Assembly: GCA_004214015.1 (NCBI GenBank)
Contig: SGZE01000006.1
Coordinates: 1 to 35,938 of the forward strand
Reading direction: 5' to 3'
DNA length: 35,938 bases
From: Flavobacteriales bacterium
GTDB taxonomy: Bacteria > Bacteroidota > Bacteroidia > Flavobacteriales > Flavobacteriaceae
Below the pieces are notes generated by a model that saw only the letters and a program-made list of their open reading frames with translations, was not told the origin of the DNA and ran no database searches. Positions 7,757-15,772 of this stretch are shown piece by piece; the stretch's first letter is position 1, and each line of letters begins with the position of its first letter. Made by a program: the position numbers and the translations under genes.

Positions 7757-8824
7757 ATGGCAATTGAAAAAAAATTAATTTCAAAGAAAAAACCTTTTTA
7801 TCCGATTTCTAAAAAGCTTGAAAATTTTTTAAGACAACATGATAGATGGATAGAAGATGTTATTTCCTATGACGATCTATTAAGATATTCTGATTCAATA
7901 AATATTTACGATAAAAATAATAAGGACACGTTATGGGTAAGATTATTATATAATGAAAGTGAGAGAAATGAAATTGATAAAAATCTTAAAATAATATACA
8001 CCCTTCTCCACTCTGATGGAAATTCATCATCTATTCCATACTTAAATATAGATTCAGTAGATTATTGCACTTTCGGAAACTCAAAGCCCTTCAGAGTGAA
8101 AATTCGAAATATCGTAAACGATAACTTCACATATTTTTATGTAAAAAAAACTGATGCTTCAAGAGTTTATGGAATCGAATTTGAGCATATGCTATCTCCA
8201 AGAAATTTAAACTTTTTAGTAAATAATTCGTCTTTAATTGAAGAACATATTGCAGGAATACCAGGAGACATATTTATTAAAGATTACTTACCAAAATGCT
8301 CTGAATATCAAAAATCTCAAATAGCAAAAGAATATGTGAAATTTAACGAGAGATGTATGATCAGACTTCTGGGAGACATGAGATCATATAATTATGTAGT
8401 AATTCCAATTCATGACTTTGATCAAGTAATTTATAAAATAAGAGCAATTGATTTTGATCAACAATCATATGAGGGTAAATTCTCTGTATATAGACCTCAA
8501 TTTTTTAAAGAAAACAAACCAATGATGGACGTAGTAAAAGATAAATTAAAAGCAGATTCCATTATTCAATATAAAATTGAAGAAAGATCAACAATTTCAA
8601 GAAGATTAATAATCTCAGATGATAGAATGAAACAATTGATTGATATAATGAAAGAAGATACAATCAGTTCAGCTGATAAGGTAGAAAATTTGAAAAATGA
8701 AATATTTAAATTCACTAATGAAAATTCATTTATTAAATCTAAATCTATGGGAGAATTAATGGAGCAAACCCTAGAGTATCTTAAAAGAAACTATCAAAAT
8801 GTTAGTTTAATTGACTTGATATAA
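7757..8824 (+). CDS. conserved-looking protein with protein-kinase-like motifs
   Basis: A 355-residue soluble protein whose family I do not recognise. Several short motifs fall in the order seen in the protein-kinase fold. A possible nucleotide loop is FGNSKPFRVKI (106-115), then FYVKK with Lys130, and EFE (141-143) as a candidate helix-C glutamate. A hinge-like EEHIAGIPGD (162-171) follows. GDMRSYN has Asp207 and Asn212 spaced as in HRDxxxxN, and IDFD at 231-234 stands where DFG would be. About 60 residues of basic, helical-looking sequence follow. It has no signal peptide or membrane span. It sits alone between the tRNA-Pro terminator and the sugar dehydrogenase. The kinase idea is inference from spacing; the substrate is unknown. 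Confidence 0.7.
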   Translation: MAIEKKLISKKKPFYPISKKLENFLRQHDRWIEDVISYDDLLRYSDSINIYDKNNKDTLWVRLLYNESERNEIDKNLKIIYTLLHSDGNSSSIPYLNIDSVDYCTFGNSKPFRVKIRNIVNDNFTYFYVKKTDASRVYGIEFEHMLSPRNLNFLVNNSSLIEEHIAGIPGDIFIKDYLPKCSEYQKSQIAKEYVKFNERCMIRLLGDMRSYNYVVIPIHDFDQVIYKIRAIDFDQQSYEGKFSVYRPQFFKENKPMMDVVKDKLKADSIIQYKIEERSTISRRLIISDDRMKQLIDIMKEDTISSADKVENLKNEIFKFTNENSFIKSKSMGELMEQTLEYLKRNYQNVSLIDLI

Positions 8825-8870
8825 GAAAAACTTCATTGAGTGATTAATTTATTTTAAATTCGAGTTAATT

Positions 8871-10028
8871 ATGAAAAAAACTTATCTAATATATTCGCTA
8901 GTTTTATTAAATGTCTCATTGGCATGTTCTCAAAAAGAAAACCATCCCCCAATTGAAGATTTTAATAAAGATTTATACAGTCTTGAAAAAATTGTGGATG
9001 GTATTGACATTCCCTGGGGAATGAGCTTTACAAGCACTAATTCTTTTTTAGTAACTGATAAAAAAGGTATTTTATATCATGTTTCTGATGGGAAGAAAAG
9101 TATTGTTGAAGGAACCCCTGAAGTTATTACAACAAGACAAGGTGGCCTTCTTGATGTTGCTGTTGACTCTGATTTTAAAAATAATAATAAAATTTATATT
9201 ACAGCAAGCGTAAGTTCATCAGACAAAGGATCAAATACCGCCATATATTCTGCAATTTTTTCAGAGAATAAATTATCTAAATTAAAAATGCTTTATAAAG
9301 CATCACCTGACTCAACTGAAGAAAGACATTTTGGTGGAAGTATCCTAGTAACTGAAGAGTATTTATTCTTTACTATTGGAGATAGAGGAAATAGAGATAT
9401 TAATCCACAGAATGTCTCATTAGATGGTGGTAAAATATATAGATTAAATTTAGATGGCTCAATACCTAATTCTAACCCATTTTACAATGTTGATGGTTCC
9501 AAAAAAGCTATATGGAGCTATGGACATAGAAATCCACAAGGAATCATTAAAGTAACAAGAAATATTGGCATAAATGATTATGAAATATGGATTCATGAGC
9601 ATGGACCTCGAGGTGGAGATGAAATAAATATTATAAAATCTCCAAAAAAGGATGAAGATCCCTTAACAGAAAGAAACTATGGTTGGCCAAAGGCTACTTA
9701 TGGAATTAATTATAGCGGAAGTGAAATCACTAAGAATAAAAAATTAGAGGGAGTTATTGATCCATTTTATTATTGGATACCATCAATTGCCCCATCAGGA
9801 ATGGCAATAGTTAACTCTGATAAGTACCCAAATTGGAATGAAAGTTTACTGGTTGGATCTCTAAGTTTTAGATATCTTGAAAGGCTAGAATTTGATGAAA
9901 ACGGTATAACAAAAAGAGAAAAATTATTTCCAAGGATTGGTAGAGTAAGAGATGTAAACATTAGCCCTGATGGTTTTGTTGTTATAAGTGTTGAGGGAGA
10001 AGGAATTTTTAAAGTTATACCGAATTAA
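8871..10028 (+). CDS. PQQ-dependent aldose dehydrogenase family lipoprotein
   Basis: A 385-residue protein with a lipoprotein signal (SLAC, Cys19). It belongs to the glucose/sorbosone dehydrogenase beta-propeller family related to E. coli YliI/Asd. Marks are GGLLDVAV (91-98), the RHFGG motif at 152-156 that holds the likely base, GDRGNRD, WSYGHRNPQG, HEHGPRGGDEIN and NYGWP. The family oxidises aldoses in the periplasm with PQQ as cofactor. No PQQ biosynthesis gene is in the window, so the cofactor may be scavenged or replaced. The gene is followed after seven bases by divIC and may lead that transcript. Confidence 0.9.
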   Translation: MKKTYLIYSLVLLNVSLACSQKENHPPIEDFNKDLYSLEKIVDGIDIPWGMSFTSTNSFLVTDKKGILYHVSDGKKSIVEGTPEVITTRQGGLLDVAVDSDFKNNNKIYITASVSSSDKGSNTAIYSAIFSENKLSKLKMLYKASPDSTEERHFGGSILVTEEYLFFTIGDRGNRDINPQNVSLDGGKIYRLNLDGSIPNSNPFYNVDGSKKAIWSYGHRNPQGIIKVTRNIGINDYEIWIHEHGPRGGDEINIIKSPKKDEDPLTERNYGWPKATYGINYSGSEITKNKKLEGVIDPFYYWIPSIAPSGMAIVNSDKYPNWNESLLVGSLSFRYLERLEFDENGITKREKLFPRIGRVRDVNISPDGFVVISVEGEGIFKVIPN

Positions 10029-10035
10029 TGTTTAA

Positions 10036-10353
10036 ATGAGAGAGTTTATCAAAAAATTAATTTCCATATTTAGTAAAAGCTATTTCAAGTATTTAGTGAT
10101 TTTAAGTGCTTTTCTAATTTGGATGACTTTTCTTGATACTAACTCACTTTTAATTCATGCAGAATTAAATCGAGAAATAAAGAAACTTAAAAGCAGAAAA
10201 GATGCTTTGACTGAAGAAATTGATAAAGATCAAAAACTAATTGAAAAACTTAAAGATATTGATAGTTTAGAACATTATGGGAGAGAAAATTATAATTTAA
10301 AAAAAGATAATGAAGACATATTTATAATTGAATATGAATCTAATAACGATTAA
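10036..10353 (+). CDS. DivIC/FtsB-like septum formation initiator
   Basis: A 105-residue protein with a short cytoplasmic start, one membrane span at about 18-36 and a coiled coil from about 41 to 75 rich in Glu and Lys. A short tail contains YGRENYNLKK. This is the layout of FtsB/DivIC, a divisome protein that works with FtsL and FtsQ at the septum. In Bacteroidota these proteins are annotated as septum formation initiator. Its position directly before parA (two-base gap) joins cell division and chromosome segregation genes in one transcript. Confidence 0.8.
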   Translation: MREFIKKLISIFSKSYFKYLVILSAFLIWMTFLDTNSLLIHAELNREIKKLKSRKDALTEEIDKDQKLIEKLKDIDSLEHYGRENYNLKKDNEDIFIIEYESNND

Positions 10354-10355
10354 AA

Positions 10356-11126
10356 ATGGGTAAAATAATTTCAATTGCAAATCAAAAAGGAGGGGTAGGT
10401 AAAACTACTACATCTGTAAATCTTGCAGCATCTCTTGGAGTACTTGAAAAAAAAGTTTTACTTATTGATGCAGATCCTCAAGCAAATGCATCTTCAGGTC
10501 TTGGATTTGATCCCAGTGATAAAGATTTATCTTTATACCAAGTACTTTCTGGATTAACAAATATTTCTGATGCAATCAAAAATACAGAATCTCCTAACCT
10601 AGATATAATTCAATCTAGTATTGATTTAGTAGGAATTGAAATTGAACTAGTTGAAGAGAAAAACAGAGAGTACAAACTCAAAGAAATGATTAAAGATGTT
10701 AAAAATCTCTATGATTTTATACTTATTGATTGCGCTCCTTCACTAGGCTTAATTACACTTAATGCCCTTACAAGCTCTGATTCAGTTATAATTCCTATTC
10801 AATGTGAATATTTCGCTCTAGAAGGACTTGGAAAACTATTAAATACAATAAAAAGTGTTCAAAAAATACATAATGAAGAACTTGATATTGAGGGAATTTT
10901 ATTAACTATGTTTGACTCAAGATTGAGGCTTTCCAATCAAGTTGTAGAAGAAGTTAAAAAACACTTTGGAGATATTGTTTTTAATACAATAATTCAAAGA
11001 AACATAAAGCTAGGAGAGGCTCCAGGATTTGGAAAAGATATTATTACTTATGATGTAACATCAAAAGGGACAAAAAATTATCTTTCCTTAGCTAATGAAG
11101 TAATTAAAAAAAATATAAATGTCTGA
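10356..11126 (+). CDS. parA: ParA/Soj chromosome-partitioning ATPase
   Basis: A 256-residue protein with the deviant Walker A motif KGGVGKTT at 11-18, LLIDADPQANASS (switch/Walker A' region) and a Walker B-like FILIDCAPSLG near residue 125. It is a nucleoid-bound ATPase that moves ParB-parS complexes apart. Its length and the parB overlap (8 bases) mark it as chromosomal Soj type rather than MinD. Candidate parS sites were not found in the window. Confidence 0.95.
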   Translation: MGKIISIANQKGGVGKTTTSVNLAASLGVLEKKVLLIDADPQANASSGLGFDPSDKDLSLYQVLSGLTNISDAIKNTESPNLDIIQSSIDLVGIEIELVEEKNREYKLKEMIKDVKNLYDFILIDCAPSLGLITLNALTSSDSVIIPIQCEYFALEGLGKLLNTIKSVQKIHNEELDIEGILLTMFDSRLRLSNQVVEEVKKHFGDIVFNTIIQRNIKLGEAPGFGKDIITYDVTSKGTKNYLSLANEVIKKNINV

Positions 11127-11997
11127 TAAAAAACAAAAAAGAGTTCTAGGAAGAGGATTAGATGCTTTATTAAATAATTCAGGTGAAAGCCCTTCTATAA
11201 ATGATTTACAAAGAATTAGTAATTCTTTTGAAATTTCAGTAGATAAAATTAGAGTTAACCCTAAACAACCTAGAACAAACTTTGATACTAATGAAATTGA
11301 AAATCTATCTCAATCCATTAAAGATCTTGGAATAATTCAACCTATTACTGTTAGAAAAGTTGATCCTGAAAATTATGAAATAATTTCTGGTGAAAGAAGA
11401 TTTCGTGCTTCAAAAAAAGCTGGACTTAAGTCAATACCTTGCTATATAAAAGGAGTAGATAATGAAACAGATATATTAAAAATGTCATTAGTTGAAAATG
11501 TTCAAAGGGTTGATTTAGACCCAATTGAAATAGGCTTGACATATGAAAGGTTAATAAATGATTATAATTTAAATATTGATTCTATAACAAGACTTGTGGG
11601 TAAAAACCGGTCAACAATCTCAAACTATATTAGACTTTTAAAACTTGATCCCATAATACAATCTGGAATTAGAGATGGATTTCTCTCTATGGGACACGGA
11701 AGAGCATTAATAAATATTGATGACAAGAAAATTCAGCTGGATATTTATGAACAAATTATAGCATCCAAACTATCCGTTAGACAAACTGAAAATATTGTTA
11801 GAGGAAATAAGAATAATAATGTTTCTAATACTAGCTCTGATGTATCAAAAATATATATTGATGCAACAAATAAGTTTGAAAAGCTTTTCAATTCTAAAGT
11901 GAGATTGAAAGAAAATATAGAGGGAAAGGTATCTCTTTCAACAACTTTTAAAAGCATAAATGAGCTATACTCTATTTTAAAAAAACTATCCAATTGA
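11119..11997 (+). CDS. parB: ParB/Spo0J chromosome-partitioning protein
   Basis: A 292-residue protein. Near the N-terminus RVLGRGLDALL is the usual ParA-interacting start. GERRFRA at 91-97 and ENVQR at 126-130 are the CTP-binding and CTPase motifs of the N-terminal domain. A helix-turn-helix lies at about 152-173 (ITRLVGKNRSTISNYIRLL), and the last 50 residues form the dimerisation domain. ParB loads at parS and spreads as a CTP-dependent clamp. The gene overlaps parA and its stop codon overlaps the next start. Confidence 0.95.
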   Translation: MSDKKQKRVLGRGLDALLNNSGESPSINDLQRISNSFEISVDKIRVNPKQPRTNFDTNEIENLSQSIKDLGIIQPITVRKVDPENYEIISGERRFRASKKAGLKSIPCYIKGVDNETDILKMSLVENVQRVDLDPIEIGLTYERLINDYNLNIDSITRLVGKNRSTISNYIRLLKLDPIIQSGIRDGFLSMGHGRALINIDDKKIQLDIYEQIIASKLSVRQTENIVRGNKNNNVSNTSSDVSKIYIDATNKFEKLFNSKVRLKENIEGKVSLSTTFKSINELYSILKKLSN

Positions 11998-12551
11998 AAA
12001 ACATAATTTTTATAATAATATTTTGTTTTACAATCAATATATATGCTCAGAAGGAGGTTGATTCAATTTATATTAGTCCAAGGAAATTAAAATTGATCAA
12101 TGACCCTTTAACTCCATCAAAAGCAGCTTTTTACTCTTCTATTATTCCTGGATTAGGGCAAGTATATACCAGAAGATATTGGATGGTTCCAATTATATAT
12201 GGTGGACTTGGTGCTTCTGCATATTATTATAATTATAATAACAAAGAGATGAATAAATACAGAACGGCATATAAAAGAAGACTTGCTGGATATTTTGATG
12301 ATGAATATATTGATATTATACCCGAGAACGAGAAATTATTAGAAGGGATGAAGTTTCATCGAAGATATAAGGATTTCTCTTTTATATCTTTAATTGGAAC
12401 TTATGTATTAAATATAATAGATGCAAATGTTGGTGCACATTTACTTCAATTTAATGTTAGTGAAGATCTTTCTTTTAGGCCATATATTGAAAGTAATTAT
12501 TTTGACCTTTCACAAAATACAGGATTTAAATTAACAATTAAATTAGATTAA
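11994..12551 (+). CDS. DUF5683-type membrane protein
   Basis: A 185-residue protein. The TTG start at 11994 overlaps the parB TGA as TTGA, and the first residues (KNIIFIIIFCFTINIYAQ) form a good signal peptide, which supports this start. The core has SIIPGLGQVYTRRYWMVPIIYGG, a glycine- and aromatic-rich hydrophobic segment, then YYNYNNKEMNKYRTAYKRRL. It ends in a probable membrane hairpin around GTYVLNIIDANVGAHL. This matches the DUF5683 family that follows parB in flavobacteria. The function is unknown. In related genomes as I recall them, dapB comes next; here lepB follows after one base. Confidence 0.8.
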   Translation: MKNIIFIIIFCFTINIYAQKEVDSIYISPRKLKLINDPLTPSKAAFYSSIIPGLGQVYTRRYWMVPIIYGGLGASAYYYNYNNKEMNKYRTAYKRRLAGYFDDEYIDIIPENEKLLEGMKFHRRYKDFSFISLIGTYVLNIIDANVGAHLLQFNVSEDLSFRPYIESNYFDLSQNTGFKLTIKLD

Positions 12552-12552
12552 T

Positions 12553-14244
12553 ATGAGTTTAAACGAGTGGTTATTATTATTTCTGTCATCTAACTTAATA
12601 ATATTTGGAGGATCCTATAAGTTGTTTAATCTTGCAGGAGTTGAAAGCTGGAAAGCTTTAATTCCATTTTATAATATCATAAAACATCTAGATATAATAA
12701 ATAGACCTAGATGGTGGATAATTTTAGTCTTCATTCCTGTAATTAATCTTCTCATGATTCCAGTAATATGGGTAGAATATATTAAAACATTTAATCACAA
12801 TTCCAAACTTGATAGAATTTTGGTAATTGTTACACTTGGTTTTTACATATATTATATAAGTTATGTTAGTAACAAAAAAAAATATATAAGTCAAATTTCT
12901 TTTTCAAATTTTGAAAGATCTTTTGGGTCTATTATTTATGCTATTGTAATAGCAACTATTGTTCATAATTATATAATACAACCCTTTGTAATTCCGACTG
13001 GTTCATTAGAAAAGACATTAAGAGTTGGTGATTTTTTATTAGTAAGTAAATTCCATTATGGTGCAAGAATACCATCTACTTTAGTTTCTTTTCCAATGGT
13101 TCATGACACAATACCTATAATCAAATCAAGATCTTACTTAAAAAAACCTCAGCTTCCTTATCTAAGAATTCCTGGGTTCCAAGAAATAAAAAATAATGAT
13201 ATAGTAGTTTTTAACTGGCCTGCAGATACGGTTAGGAAGTTTTTTGTAAAAGAAAAAGGAGTGATAAAACCAACAGATAAAAAATCTAATTATGTTAAAA
13301 GGGCTATAGGTATTCCTGGTGATTCATTAGAAATAAGAGATGGTGTAGTCTATTTAAACGGTAAAGAAAATAATTTACCAGATAGAGCAAGACCACTATT
13401 TACATATTTAGTTAAATCAAATGAAGGAGTTTCCTCAAGTAAATTGATTAATCTTGAAGTTGACGGTTTCATAAGAAAATTTGTTATAAAAAATCTATCA
13501 ACAGATACTTATGCGGAAATTTCAAAATATATTTTAAATATCTCAAATAATGGAGAAAATGAATATCTAATCTATACTTCAGATAAGGGAATTCCTATTA
13601 AGTTAGTTAGAAAGCTAAGTCTTGATATAAGAGAAATAATTGATAAAGAAAAGGAACTAAGTTTAACTCATATTGATGCAATTAAAATTAAAAATTCTAA
13701 TCAATTTGATACTATATACAGGGCAATTGAAGAAACTGATACCTCAAATTCAATTTTTTTTCCAAATAACAAAAGGTTTAGTTGGAATAATGATCATTTT
13801 GGGCCATTATATATTCCAAAAGCAGGTGATAAAATAGACCTCAATATAAAGACACTCCCTCTTTATAAAAAAATTATTACTGATTATGAGTTTAATGATT
13901 TGAAAGTGATAGACGAAGATATTTTAATTAATGGTATAAAAGAAAATGAATATGTCTTTAAACAAGATTATTATTGGATGATGGGAGATAATAGATATAA
14001 TTCTGAAGATTCAAGAGTTTGGGGATTTGTTCCATTTGATCATGTCTTGGGTAGACCTGTGTTTATATGGATGAGCATAGAAGGTCTATTTAATGGAATT
14101 GAAAACTGGAATTTTAGATGGGATAGGGTATTTACAACCATCGGTTTTGATGGAGAACCAAGATCTTATTTGCCTCATTTTATAGGCTTTATAATAGCTT
14201 GGCAGGCTTTTTTCTTTATAAAAAGAAGAAGAAAAAAGAGTTAG
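12553..14244 (+). CDS. lepB: signal peptidase I
   Basis: A 563-residue inner-membrane serine protease that removes signal peptides from exported proteins. The catalytic serine is Ser151 in VIPTGSLEKTL, and the catalytic lysine is Lys249 in YVKRAIGIPGD. Later conserved boxes are MMGDNRYNSEDSRVWGFVP and GRPVFIW. Several membrane spans precede Ser151 and one lies at the C-terminus (FIGFIIAWQAFFFI). The protein is far longer than E. coli LepB (324 residues) because of a large insert between the lysine box and the GDNR box, a size I recall as usual in Bacteroidota. It ends the plus-strand run and interlocks with the rhomboid stop. Confidence 0.95.
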   Translation: MSLNEWLLLFLSSNLIIFGGSYKLFNLAGVESWKALIPFYNIIKHLDIINRPRWWIILVFIPVINLLMIPVIWVEYIKTFNHNSKLDRILVIVTLGFYIYYISYVSNKKKYISQISFSNFERSFGSIIYAIVIATIVHNYIIQPFVIPTGSLEKTLRVGDFLLVSKFHYGARIPSTLVSFPMVHDTIPIIKSRSYLKKPQLPYLRIPGFQEIKNNDIVVFNWPADTVRKFFVKEKGVIKPTDKKSNYVKRAIGIPGDSLEIRDGVVYLNGKENNLPDRARPLFTYLVKSNEGVSSSKLINLEVDGFIRKFVIKNLSTDTYAEISKYILNISNNGENEYLIYTSDKGIPIKLVRKLSLDIREIIDKEKELSLTHIDAIKIKNSNQFDTIYRAIEETDTSNSIFFPNNKRFSWNNDHFGPLYIPKAGDKIDLNIKTLPLYKKIITDYEFNDLKVIDEDILINGIKENEYVFKQDYYWMMGDNRYNSEDSRVWGFVPFDHVLGRPVFIWMSIEGLFNGIENWNFRWDRVFTTIGFDGEPRSYLPHFIGFIIAWQAFFFIKRRRKKS

Positions 14245-15041
14245 TTTTTATCTGAATTTTTAAAAAGAAGATCCTTTTCATGCTTTGTCAAACTTTCATA
14301 GCCTGACTTGCTAATTTTATCCAATATTTCATCAATTGTTTTTTGGTCATTTTTTTTATTACTTGATTTAAATGAAAACTTATCTAAATAATCTGTAATT
14401 ATATTAAAAGGGGACTTAAATGAATTAAAATTATTTGAGTAATAAAGACCATATATTGCACCTCCTAGATGAGCTATATTTCCTCCTGCATTATTGAATG
14501 GTATTTGAATTAAACTCATTAAAACATAAAATAAACCAATGTGTTTTAACTTTACATTGAAAAAAATTAAGCTAACAGAAGTATTTGGATAATATGAACA
14601 AGCAAAAATCAACAATGAGTATACAGCAGCAGATGATCCAATAAGTGGAGTGAATGAATTTTCAAATACAGGGAATCCATTATAGGAAACAATAAATAAA
14701 AGCCCACCGGCTAGAGCACCATAAAAATATATTTCAAGAAACTGCTTATTATTAAGAAAAGATAAAAAGTAATCAGATACTATGTATAGGATAAACATAT
14801 TCCAGAAAATGTGAAAAAAATCAACATGGAAAAAAGAATATGACACTAAAGTCCAAGGACTCATTAAAACCTTTGTAAACTCAGGATGTAAATCAAAATA
14901 TTTAATTAAACTTATTTGATTAAAATTGAATAAAAAAAGAAAAGTATTAGATACAAGAGGTAGTAAAAAAATAATAATATTTAAGATTATGATTTTTTTA
15001 AAAATTGGTTGATTTATAAAATATTTATAACCTAATTCCAT
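14241..15041 (-). CDS. rhomboid-family intramembrane serine protease
   Basis: A 266-residue multi-span protein. The oxyanion-loop residues are in FHVDFFHIFWNM (His72, His77, Asn81). The serine motif is GSSAAVY with Ser137 in the GxSx position, and AHLGG supplies His191. Six hydrophobic spans are visible. A soluble tail contains SGYESLTKHEKDLL, a short C-terminal motif common in Bacteroidota rhomboids. It would cut transmembrane substrates in the inner membrane; targets are unknown. The gene overlaps the upstream rhomboid by 10 bases, so the two are translationally coupled. Confidence 0.9.
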   Translation of the reverse strand: MELGYKYFINQPIFKKIIILNIIIFLLPLVSNTFLFLFNFNQISLIKYFDLHPEFTKVLMSPWTLVSYSFFHVDFFHIFWNMFILYIVSDYFLSFLNNKQFLEIYFYGALAGGLLFIVSYNGFPVFENSFTPLIGSSAAVYSLLIFACSYYPNTSVSLIFFNVKLKHIGLFYVLMSLIQIPFNNAGGNIAHLGGAIYGLYYSNNFNSFKSPFNIITDYLDKFSFKSSNKKNDQKTIDEILDKISKSGYESLTKHEKDLLFKNSDKN

Positions 15042-15772
15042 CTTCTATTGTTAAATTGATTTTTCTTCCAGTACCACATCATTAAAAATCCTGTAACAGC
15101 ACCTCCAATATGAGCAAAATGAGCAATTGGGCCAACAGAATAAGATGTAAAACCGAAGAACAAGTCAAATAAAATTAAAAGTGGAACAAAAAATTTAGCT
15201 TTAATAGGAATTGGAGGAAAAAGTAACATTAATTGAACATTTGGAAACAACATTGCAAAGGCAACTAAAATTCCATAGAGTGCACCTGAAGCTCCAACCA
15301 TAACAGCCTTAAAAGATTGAATTCCTGAATATAATCTATCTTCTCCAACAGACTGAATGATACTAGTGTTTAATCTTCCTGTTTTATAAAAAGCATCAAC
15401 ATCAGAATTAGTTAAACCATTGTCTATCAAAATTTGAGTGACTGACATTACATCATAATGGTATACAATAGTTTGAATTAAAACTGCACCAAAACCAGCT
15501 GATAAATAAAAGAAAACAAACTTTTGTTTACCCCACATCTGTTCTAAAGGAGTTCCAAACATCCAAAGTCCAAACATATTAAACAAGATATGAGTAATAT
15601 CACCGTGCATAAACATATGAGTAACTGGTTGCCACAATATAAAATCTGAATTGTTTGGATAATGCATAGCAAACAAATCATACATTAACTCACCAAAAAC
15701 AATTGATGCTATAAAAAATATAACGTTTATTATAATTAGATGTTTTACTATTTCACTAACTCTTCCCATCAA
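15032..15772 (-). CDS. rhomboid-family intramembrane serine protease
   Basis: A 246-residue multi-span protein with the classic GASGALYG motif (catalytic Ser162), HGDITHILFNM (His56, His61, Asn65) and HFAHIGGA with the paired His at 221. A loop of about 45 residues around 108-152 is inserted before the serine helix. It is closer to canonical rhomboids than its downstream neighbour and lacks that protein's soluble tail. The start overlaps the mutL stop by four bases. The pair may be an old duplication, or subunits with different substrates. Confidence 0.92.
   Translation of the reverse strand: MMGRVSEIVKHLIIINVIFFIASIVFGELMYDLFAMHYPNNSDFILWQPVTHMFMHGDITHILFNMFGLWMFGTPLEQMWGKQKFVFFYLSAGFGAVLIQTIVYHYDVMSVTQILIDNGLTNSDVDAFYKTGRLNTSIIQSVGEDRLYSGIQSFKAVMVGASGALYGILVAFAMLFPNVQLMLLFPPIPIKAKFFVPLLILFDLFFGFTSYSVGPIAHFAHIGGAVTGFLMMWYWKKNQFNNRRWN

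Noticed and set aside
7577-7760. Integration site at the tRNA-Pro 3' end
   Set aside because: No repeat of the tRNA 3' end, integrase or foreign-looking genes are present downstream.
10356-11997. A parS site near parAB
   Set aside because: I looked for the TGTTTCACGTGAAACA-like palindrome near and within parAB and saw none.
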